Of a stretch of 64,000 bases of DNA, positions 56,490-64,000 are shown in pieces. How positions within the stretch are numbered: the stretch's first letter is position 1; each line of letters begins with the position of its first letter. A program made the translations under genes and the position numbers. Source of the stretch: Pisolithus tinctorius (Eukaryota; Basidiomycota; Agaricomycetes; Boletales; Pisolithaceae); NCBI GenBank assembly GCA_024663395.1, contig JANFAH010000008.1, forward strand, positions 310,001 to 374,000, written 5' to 3'. The notes beneath the pieces are model-generated. The model ran no database searches and was not told the DNA's origin. It saw only the letters and a list, made by a program, of their open reading frames with translations.

Positions 56490-57891
56490 TTACTGGCCGT
56501 TGCTGAGAGCGACGTAAGCCGCCTCAGCATCTTTCAACAGAGTCTCCAATAACAACCTATCGGGTTCCAAGGTCAAACCCTGACGGTTCCAGTCACTTTC
56601 CTCAAAATGGAGGGGTAGTCCGTCTTGGAGACGTTGGATAACGATCTTTTTCCATGTCTCCCACACCAAAGCACCCGACGGCAGGAGGGCATCCATTATC
56701 TTTTTCAATTTCTCCGAATCACCGGAAAGCTTCTGGTTATCGCCAGACAAGAGGAGAAGTGATACTATCGCGCTGGAGCGATTGGGAAAGACGAATTTTT
56801 CGAGCTTGGGCGAACCTAGAACGCTGCGAAAGATCTCCTGTCGAATTCCTGCCTTATCGAAAGATAAGAACCACAGGTTATACACCCAAGATGTGGCAAT
56901 GGAAACAACAAACATCAACTGGCCGAAGAGGTTACTCTGGGGAACGCAGATCAATTGCGCAATCGCTTGGGCGATGAGCAAGAAGGAACACAATTCAACC
57001 ATGTGACAAGCGTGCCGAGACTGGAAGCGAAAGGAAAACCTTCCACGCGTGACAGCATTGACCACGTACTCGTTCCCTTTTAACAGAACCAGTTCGTGGT
57101 CGCAGCCCAGGATACCGTCACCGGGAGGAGAGCCCTCCGCAGACTTCGGGTGGTCAAAAACAAGTTCCCCGGAACCGATAAAGACGCAGGTCAATCCCCT
57201 GGCAAGAATCCCGAGCAGGATCATGGAGAACGCATACCACTCGCAGTATAAGCCACACATAGTACATGTGGCCAGGCTGATAATGATGGGTATAATGGCG
57301 CAGAGAGGAGGGGAATGGCGAAACCTCATCCGCGGTTGAAGATCAGGATTCTGGTCAAGTGTGACAACGGTGACGTTCACAGCCTGTGTCGCTCTGCCTT
57401 CGACCTCGGTGCCAGACATCCTGATACATTTCTTCATGAGAAGAGACGCTAAAGGACCCGTCACTTGCATGGAGGTCCCAGAGTAGATTCCTTGGAATCC
57501 AGGCCCTTTAGACCAGCCGTCGTGCTGGAGCAACAGGGCGGGATCGATGTGAACCGTTTCAGAGCCGGTACCCGATCCGGGATTGACATGCGAATCAGGG
57601 ATGATTGAGTGTGCAAGGCGTCGAAAGCGTTTTCCGATGATGTATGAACCTGCGGAAGCACTGAGTCACTTCCGCGGAAAGGAGAGCGACATTCCCACCT
57701 GGAGTGTTATACCAACCGAGCCACTTCCTTCTATCGTAAATTTGGGCCAATGCCACTGTGGACATCGCTTCTTCTCCACCTAAAAGGCCCGCCACACTCG
57801 TGCTATCGAGAATGAACTTTGTGTTGGCGAGAGGGGATGGATCAGTAACCAGCGACTGAGCCTGAAGCTGAACCGTTTGGGGGATGTACAT
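56490..57891 (-). CDS. Family C multi-pass membrane protein, copy 4
   Basis: Two exons on the minus strand (57699-57891, 56490-57649; 450 aa; 49-nt intron 57650-57698). Start MYIPQTVQLQAQS. Keeps the family signature: SVAGLLGGEEAM, DRRKWLGWYNTPG, GKRFRRLAHS, VHIDPALLLQHDGWSKGPGF, helices IIPIIISLATCTMCGL and MILLGILARGLTCVFIG, DHPKSAEGSPPGDG, VVNAVTRGRFSFRF, LCSFLLIAQAIAQLICV and LMFVVSIATSWVYNLWFLS. The most diverged of the four copies and lies outside the inverted-duplication arms. C-terminus DAEAAYVALSNGQ. Confidence 0.78.
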
Positions 57892-60176
57892 GTTCTGTTT
57901 GGGGCATCATCTCACCAACACTGGAGCCTTTTTATGTACTCGAGACGGTGTGCGAGCAACGCATTTCCGATGCCGGTTGGCAAGGAAGTTCGCTGCGGGA
58001 CGACTGCATTGTGATAGAGGTCAACGTTCCATGGTGATCGATCACTGAGCTGTATTGAAGCTCCTCTTCTAGTGGGTACAGCTTCATATGGGACGTGTTT
58101 CTGGGTGGGTATAATACACCTGGAGAGTGATCAGTAAAAAACAGAGTGCTCCGGATCCGGGTCACGTAAACTACGACTTAGGCATTTGCAGTTCCAAGGT
58201 GGAGGGGAACGGACGCCATAGCCTAGTGTCGCCAGTGCAGATCGAAAAACCGAAAGACGATCGACGTACCATCTCTTTCAGAATCACCACTTCTAGTCTG
58301 AGTTTGACAAATAGATTTGGTAACCTCCCCGATTTTCAAGAAAAATACATCTGTTTGTTGGATGGCTGTGAGTCACCGCAATTACTACTTTGTCGCCCCG
58401 CTGGTCAGGTTTACACTTCGAAGCAAAAACAGCTCACCGCGTGTTCACAGGATGGTGAGGTGCCGCACCGTTTCCAGCCCGAATCGGAGAGCAGATATTT
58501 GCCGGTGTACTGAACACTGTTGGAAATCCGATGATCACGCACATCGGTAGACAAATCAGAATCAGAACGCCAGACATTCAACGTATGGATGGAATCTTTC
58601 CACTGGCTGTGTTTAGCTCACATTGGAATAGCAGACGCCACATACAGCTTGTGGCTCCCTGCCACCAACGCGCTTGACATCCGTGGCGTCGATAGGGATC
58701 GCACCGAAAGCGCAGCGGTGATGGAGTTCAGTAATGTCGACGCACAAAGCACTGAAACGACATACTTTGGTACGACGACAGGTAATCCCACGTGCAACTT
58801 GATAGGAAAGTGAACTGGTAGGAGAATGAATACCTACATTTATGAAAACTTGCCGCTATTGCATGTGGGCGCCTAACACTCGATCTATATACACGCGTGG
58901 ACACGCACACCACTGGTTGGACTGATGAATCATGGATGCCCTCATACCTTGGCCGAGTCACTCGCATTTTGGTGGAAAAGAAGTCAACTGAAAGGGCGTG
59001 TCTCGTCGGAACGGGGTCAGGGTAAATTGGAGGGCGACGGGCATGAGCGCTGCGGGCGGTGGTTCTTCAAGCTTCAGGCCTCAGGCTTGGCAGCTCTTTT
59101 CGTTCCCACCACCGCCACCTTCCAAATTTCTGCGCCATTCTTGGGATGTCGGCCCGCTCGTTTGCACGAGTGCCCGGCACGACCAACGTTGATGTACACA
59201 TGGCTGTCTGCATAGCGTGCGTTTTCCGGATGATGTTGATAGTGCTTCTGTGACTGCCCCTCACCTCACCCGCTTCCAATCCCCAGTCTCACAGCAATTA
59301 GATCCACTTGCTGTGACCGCTAACCTCGTCGCCTGGACTATGCTGAATGGAACACACATAGAGATCACGCTTCCAGGCTAAATACGGGGAATTCATGCAA
59401 ACAACTCGTTAACCGGTTTGCCGGATCTGCGTTAGAACAACCCTTCAGACTTCAGCAAGTGGCCACAGTGGTGGACAAATAAATACAGGTTCCTATTGCT
59501 AGACATTCAACATACCGGTGCAATCTCTTCAGTATGACGCAGCAGCCGCGGATCAAGCTCTCGGTCTTGCCCAAAGCGAAGCAATCAAGCTGCGGGAGCA
59601 GGTGCATGAGGTCAAGATGGAAATTCAACGAGTCCGAGAAGAGTTTGCAGCGAACCACATACCGTTTGCATCGGAGCAGATGACTGCGTCGATGTTGCGT
59701 TCTGATAATTGGCTGTGTCTATCAGCACCACCAGCAAAGCAAATGGATGGGTCAACCTAGGAATGATAAGTCGTAGACTCGTGGCCACGTATATGGCAAG
59801 GTATATGTGATTTGTGCGTGGACCGGTATGCTTTTAGCGTTCAGTTTGCCGATGCTGCGACATCAGAAGCCCAGCGATGACATTTGTAGTAGCCGTTCCG
59901 ATGAATATAATGACCTCAGTACCTCATGACAACTCACGTTCATTGCACACAGCTCCTCGCAGCTCTTAGCAACTACCGATACCTATCCCGTGGCAGTGAT
60001 GGACGGGCATACGGACAACTATAGAGCTAGTTCGGTAATGAAGTCCCACAAAGAATCCAGGTGAAAAAACCCAAAAAAAAGTCCCAGGCCTTCATGACAT
60101 AAGCATACAGAGTTCAAGCGGAGCTCCAATTTAGGAGGAGACATAGGTGATATCGATAACCGCAACCACAACTAGC
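57892..60176. other. Intergenic, no confident gene
   Basis: C4 upstream region, then only short frames. One frame at 59518-59760 (+) reads as a short coiled-coil-like helix (LREQVHEVKMEIQRVREEF) ending MDGST; its neighbours give no further exons. It may be a gene relic or part of the transposon's left flank. Confidence 0.35.
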
Positions 60177-61617
60177 ATGGCTGACGAGTCGGGTGTATCT
60201 GGGAACCTGATCGGTGGGGACCCTCCTGATGCTGCAGATGACGAGAACGATGAAAGGCACATCAACATCAATGACGACCACTATCGACGCTGCAAACTTC
60301 TCATTCTTATCCTCATCCACCATCACCTCCAACTCTTATCCCTGTTACTCGTGTTGGCAGATACTCTACAGGCCGTTGCGGAAGCGACGCGGCATGCTGA
60401 CCCGATCCCATACCACATGTCAATCCTGACTGGGAGTGGATGGGTAGCTGAATTGTTGAACAGCCATCCCGAGCGAATTCGTACAGAGCTCGTGGTTCAC
60501 AAGCATGTATTTGACATCTTATTGTGGGAGCTCCAACAACATGGAATCGGTCCTTCCAAACACGTCACGCTCGAAGAGCAACTCGCGATCTTTCTATATA
60601 CCTCTGTCACTGGTTTGTCCATCAGACATGTAGGTGAACATTTTCAAAGGTCGAACAGCACAATCTCCAAGTAAGTCTTCGACCGTGCCATTTTTGGTGG
60701 ACTAATCGTCATTCCAGGTACTTCAAAAAAATTCTGTTCGCATTCTTGTCTCGTGATATATACAGCAAGTATGTACGATTGCCACGCAGTGATGCCCCCA
60801 TCCACCCAATTATTTGTGATAACCCCAAATTTTTCCCATTTTTCGCTGATGCTATCGGTGCAATCGATGGGACGCACATTGCGTGTGCTCCCAGTTCAGA
60901 GGAAAGGGATGCAATGCAAAATCGCAAAGGTTTCACCTCCCAGAATTGCCTGCTCTGCTGCAATTTCAATATGCACTTCACATATGTCCTTAGTGGGTGG
61001 GAGGGATCTGCGGCTGACTCATCGGTCTATCACAATGCACAGCTGAGCGATCTCGCTATTCTGGGTGGCAAGTACTACCTTGCTGATGCAGGGTTCCCCA
61101 ATTGCCCCCAACTCCTAACTCCATTCCGAGGGCAATGATACCATCTTGCAGAATGGGGCCATGCGCACATATGGTAAGTATTGCTATCGGTGTTTTTATT
61201 TACTTATAATTCATTGGAATTTACAGACCAGTAAACGCCGAGGAATGCTATGACCTTCACCATGCGCAGCTTCGAAACATGATCAAACAGATAATCGGAG
61301 TCATCAAACAGTGCTTCCGAATTCTTGTCATGCCTCCAGAGTATGGCATGGACATCCAGGCCCATATCCCTCCCACTTTGTGTTGCATTCACAACATCAT
61401 CTGCATGTATGATCCATTGGAATTAGACGACATTGAAGGCTTCGTACCACCTCCGCTGCCGGATGAGTCAGAAGAGGTGATTGGTGTGATCGCTGATGGC
61501 GTTCCAACTGCCGCAGAATGCCTTTGGATGTCGGAGAGGTGGGGTGCAATCGCGCAAAGCATTTGGAGTAGTTACATTGCCAAACGAGTACGAAGGGGAG
61601 AGTTCATCGCGGATTAG
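60177..61617 (+). pseudogene. PIF/Harbinger transposase (DDE_Tnp_4), inactivated
   Basis: Three exons: 60177-60670, 60718-61173 and 61227-61617, introns 47 and 53 nt. The N-terminal part has HERIRTELVVHKHVFDILLWEL-type sequence (key: HPERIRTEL) and LEEQLAIFLYTSVTGLSIRHV. Catalytic residues: D in AIDGTHI, D in YYLADAGFP, and E in NAEECYDLHHAQLRN. Two stops interrupt it: TGA at 61136-61138 before YHLAEWG, and a TGA formed across the second splice junction (61172-61173 plus 61227). Both positions look like former CGA (Arg) codons. Belongs with the accessory gene 61778-62434, which converges on it. Confidence 0.85.
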
Positions 61618-61777
61618 CATTTATATACCATCATTTCCCTCTATGTAACACTACCCGTATGATCCAAAATGCATTTCTTTTCAAGTCTCCAGCGGTAGAC
61701 TTTGAGAACCAAAATGCAGATGATATTGCAACAAATGTAAAGGTAAAAATGAACACTACAAGCTGCAAGTACAACAA

Positions 61778-62434
61778 CTATTGCAAACATCTCCCAATCT
61801 CATTGAGCTTCGCCTCAAGCCATGCATGCCGAACTGTAGCCATACGGTCAGGATCACTAGCAAATGATAAGTACAGACTGACATGGGCAACATTTCCCTC
61901 GAAGTGATTTGCAATCCTGACAATGTCAGCTGGCAAGAACTTATCCATGTCCAACAGCAACAGCTTCTGTGTCACCTCGGTCACCAACAGATGGACTGGG
62001 TCTTGGTGGAAATCGGGCTTGGGATTGGCCGCAGGTTGAACAGGCACAGGTGACTCTGCAAGGGATGTGATTGCATGAGTGATGGTGGTCATATGCGAGT
62101 GGACTGTACCATGGATACCTCCAACTTCCTCTTCCACTCGTTCAAGTATCATGTTCCCTGTGTGTTGCTTTCGTGCTGATGAGGCAGTTGAACCCGCAGT
62201 GCTTGAAAGAGCACCCGATACAACAGATTGATCATCATCGTCGTCTGCCTTCCGCTTTCTGGAGCACTCCATATGAGCCGAAATACTCGAGGATGGCTTG
62301 ACAGAGCTGACAGACGAGCCATTGAATGATGACGGTGTGAGGAATCCACATTCCCTGGACGTGTAAGCCCCTATCATTAACCATTCCGTGACTACTGTTA
62401 CGTCCGCTCCCCTCTCGCGTTCGCCATTGTTCAC
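61778..62434 (-). CDS. Harbinger accessory protein, C-terminal part (Myb/SANT-type partner), probably truncated
   Basis: 218-residue frame converging on the transposase, the usual place of the second gene of PIF/Harbinger elements, whose product binds DNA and helps the transposase. A basic motif (SRKRKADDDDD), a Ser/Thr/Ala-rich stretch and a helical C-terminus (PVHLLVTEVTQKLL, FLPADIVRIANHFEGN) are visible. The Myb/SANT part expected at the N-terminus is not seen; the frame meets the LTR-like sequence that begins at 62396. Assignment rests mostly on position. Confidence 0.5.
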   Translation of the reverse strand: MNNGERERGADVTVVTEWLMIGAYTSRECGFLTPSSFNGSSVSSVKPSSSISAHMECSRKRKADDDDDQSVVSGALSSTAGSTASSARKQHTGNMILERVEEEVGGIHGTVHSHMTTITHAITSLAESPVPVQPAANPKPDFHQDPVHLLVTEVTQKLLLLDMDKFLPADIVRIANHFEGNVAHVSLYLSFASDPDRMATVRHAWLEAKLNEIGRCLQ

Positions 62435-62845
62435 GCGCTACCTTCCCACGCCCTCGCTCCTTCTCGCGCAATGCTATACCCGCGGCCGCTGTGCTCCAGT
62501 TGTTGTTTTTCCTTGGACTCTTTTTTTTATCATGGTCTCTATTCTTTTAGTGCTTGTAGTACACCCTTGGCCTCTGTTTGGCCTGTCTTCTGTGTACATG
62601 CTGTTGCACGGCTTTCCCTTACTGTAGCCTGTCTTACTTAGGTTCCGGGTTTGCCCGGACTATAAAACCCTGTACTTAGGTACAGAATGATACCTTTTGG
62701 CACTCGGAAGGTCACCACGAGTTTCTTTTCCACTTTGTCTACACTGCACATCTCGCACTCTGCCGCGCACGAACTACGTATACCACTCGCACTGCTTGCA
62801 TTGCCAGTACTACCCCGCGGACCACGCCACGCATGTCACGAAACA
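62396..62845 (+). repeat. Probable solo LTR (450 bp)
   Basis: Starts TGTTACGTCC and ends CACGAAACA, imperfect inverted ends of the TG...CA type. It is flanked by a 4-nt direct repeat CTAC (62392-62395 and 62846-62849). A TATAAAA at 62661 on the plus strand suggests its orientation. It lies exactly between the Harbinger accessory frame and the Gypsy pol fragment. Boundaries were set by eye. Confidence 0.45.
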
Positions 62846-64000
62846 CTACTGCTACAAAGCGCTGGGTCTCTCCTTCTAGTCCCGACAGTCCAGAATCCCT
62901 TGGGATGACCTGTGTAGAGAAAGAGTAGAAACGGTCTAGCCAATCCTCATGGTCATCGTCCTCGGGCGGGTTGAGCTCCGACCGCGGACGGCGGGATAAG
63001 CCATCAGGGCCGGCATGCCTGTCCGCAGGAACGTGGATGAGTTTGAACGAGAAAAGGAGGACACCAGCGATCCAGCGATTGATCGTTGCGTTAGGCTGCA
63101 GATCTGGGTTATTTATCATGCCCTTAATATACTTCGCATCTACCTCCACAGTGAAGTTAGCAAGACTGAAGATGTATATGCGTACCGCGTGGAAGAGACC
63201 GTACAACTCAAGCTTGGCCTGGGAGTAGTGGCTTTCCACTTCGTTGAGGGTGATGGACCCGAAGCGACTCGGGTACCGCCTGCCATCTTCGCCGAGCTGG
63301 TAGAGGATGTAGCCAACTGCGATGACCGATGTGTCAACTGCTAAAATTACTTCACGACCGCACTCATAGTCAATCCTTTGGAGTGCAGGGGACTTTACAA
63401 TTTCGTCCTTGAGTCGTTGCATGGCAGTGCATTGTGTTTCGTCCCATGTGAATGGTACGTCTTTCCGTGTGAGCGTGACTAGCAGCCACACAATCTTGGC
63501 GAAATCTTTGATGAAGATGTGTAGCACTCCACAGACACCAAGGAAACCACAGACCTGTGTCAGGTTGCGGCACTTGGGCCAGTCACAGATCTTCTGCACT
63601 TTGCTTTCTTCAGGAATGTGACCTTCAAAGGTGCACTTGTGGCCAATGATCACAGCAGACAGAGCGGCTAGCACGAACTTCTTTGCCGAGACGGTGGCTC
63701 CGATGTTCTGCAAACGCTGAAGGATACAGTTAACAACTATACAGTGATTCCAGATAAATTTCCGAATCCCAGGATTCTCTGGGATAGTCTCATGGGAGCC
63801 ATCTGCGCGCTGATAGCGGGTGGTCTTGGATTTCACGGGGACGTCATCTATGAAAGGCAGGGTATGGTGTGGGATCTCATCCTGGAGCACAAATGCAGTA
63901 TCTCCCTGGTATACCTGTACCGCATTCGCATGACCCTGCGGCAGAGTAGTAAGCCGATGTGGTCCGAGGGGGGTACCGAAGGTGGTGAGGTCGCGGGAAT
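62739..64000 (-). CDS. Ty3/Gypsy polyprotein fragment (reverse transcriptase and RNase H)
   Basis: Minus-strand frame that is open to the window edge (DLTTFGTPLGPHRLTTLPQG). It carries the reverse transcriptase catalytic motif as FIDDVPVK (FIDD in place of YIDD), the connection PFTWDETQC, and RNase H with LAVDTSVIAVGYILYQ, ELYGLFHAV and the VPADRHAGPDGLSRRP stretch (key GPDGLSRRP) typical of fungal Gypsy elements. The recognisable pol sequence ends about 62850; the last 35 codons lie inside the LTR-like repeat and are probably not original. No integrase follows, so the element is truncated here. The first part continues outside the window. Confidence 0.88.
   Translation of the reverse strand, partial: SRDLTTFGTPLGPHRLTTLPQGHANAVQVYQGDTAFVLQDEIPHHTLPFIDDVPVKSKTTRYQRADGSHETIPENPGIRKFIWNHCIVVNCILQRLQNIGATVSAKKFVLAALSAVIIGHKCTFEGHIPEESKVQKICDWPKCRNLTQVCGFLGVCGVLHIFIKDFAKIVWLLVTLTRKDVPFTWDETQCTAMQRLKDEIVKSPALQRIDYECGREVILAVDTSVIAVGYILYQLGEDGRRYPSRFGSITLNEVESHYSQAKLELYGLFHAVRIYIFSLANFTVEVDAKYIKGMINNPDLQPNATINRWIAGVLLFSFKLIHVPADRHAGPDGLSRRPRSELNPPEDDDHEDWLDRFYSFSTQVIPRDSGLSGLEGETQRFVAVVFRDMRGVVRGVVLAMQAVRVVYVVRARQSARCAV

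Noticed and set aside
33862..57891. Family C as STE3-type pheromone receptors
   Set aside because: Only four to five hydrophobic segments in a different arrangement, large soluble ends, and no STE3 motifs; similarity is to each other only.
62396..62777. Alternative LTR end at 62772 with an ACTAC duplication
   Set aside because: The end would be ...CACGA, not CA; the 62845 end gives TG...CA and inverted termini, though with a shorter duplication.

Overview
The window looks like nuclear DNA of an agaricomycete (mushroom-forming basidiomycete). Evidence: very short GT-AG introns (about 47-100 nt), several with a CTAAC branch-point motif; single-copy genes of basidiomycete type (CLA4-like PAK kinase, CNOT11, dihydroneopterin aldolase, OXR1/TLDc protein); a small CaaX pheromone precursor of mushroom type; and PIF/Harbinger and Ty3/Gypsy elements. 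No RNA gene or CRISPR array was recognised.

Layout. 1-3.9 kb: 3' part of a CLA4-like kinase (+) and a five-exon CNOT11 gene (-). 4.2-6.5 kb: two small single-pass membrane proteins with C-terminal PPPAY motifs (+). 6.9-9.0 kb: a dead APH-fold kinase gene and a dead alpha/beta-hydrolase copy. 9.5-32.4 kb: four tandem minus-strand units, each with a HET-domain reading frame followed by a multi-exon region; an intact hydrolase (14.4-15.5 kb), a hydrolase tail (22.6-22.9 kb) and an OXR1 fragment (21.0-21.4 kb) lie between units. 33.9-38.6 kb: two copies of an unrecognised multi-pass membrane protein (family C), one broken. 41.5 kb: pheromone precursor. 42.3-47.1 kb: FolB-like aldolase and OXR1. 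47.9-52.1 kb: a fifth HET unit, on the plus strand. 53.4-57.9 kb: two more family C genes (minus), one lying in an inverted duplication of 36.8-39.4 kb. 60-64 kb: a decayed Harbinger element, a probable solo LTR and a Gypsy pol fragment running off the end.

Main result. In all five HET units the stop codon that appears to end the HET frame lies inside what reads as a 48-60 nt phase-0 intron. In copies 1, 2 and 5 that TAA is the TAA of a CTAAC branch-point motif. Splicing would join the HET part to the downstream region, giving one very large protein: HET domain, a conserved module ending in a PGCC motif, an LGDYG-type module, then a tail that resembles the DnaJ X domain. I know of no described HET protein with this layout, and it has been amplified in tandem between CLA4 and a mating pheromone gene. 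CLA4 is often linked to the B (pheromone/receptor) mating-type region in mushrooms, so the window may lie at or beside that region, although no STE3 receptor is present. The link from HET genes (self/non-self recognition) to pheromone (mate recognition) is by position only.
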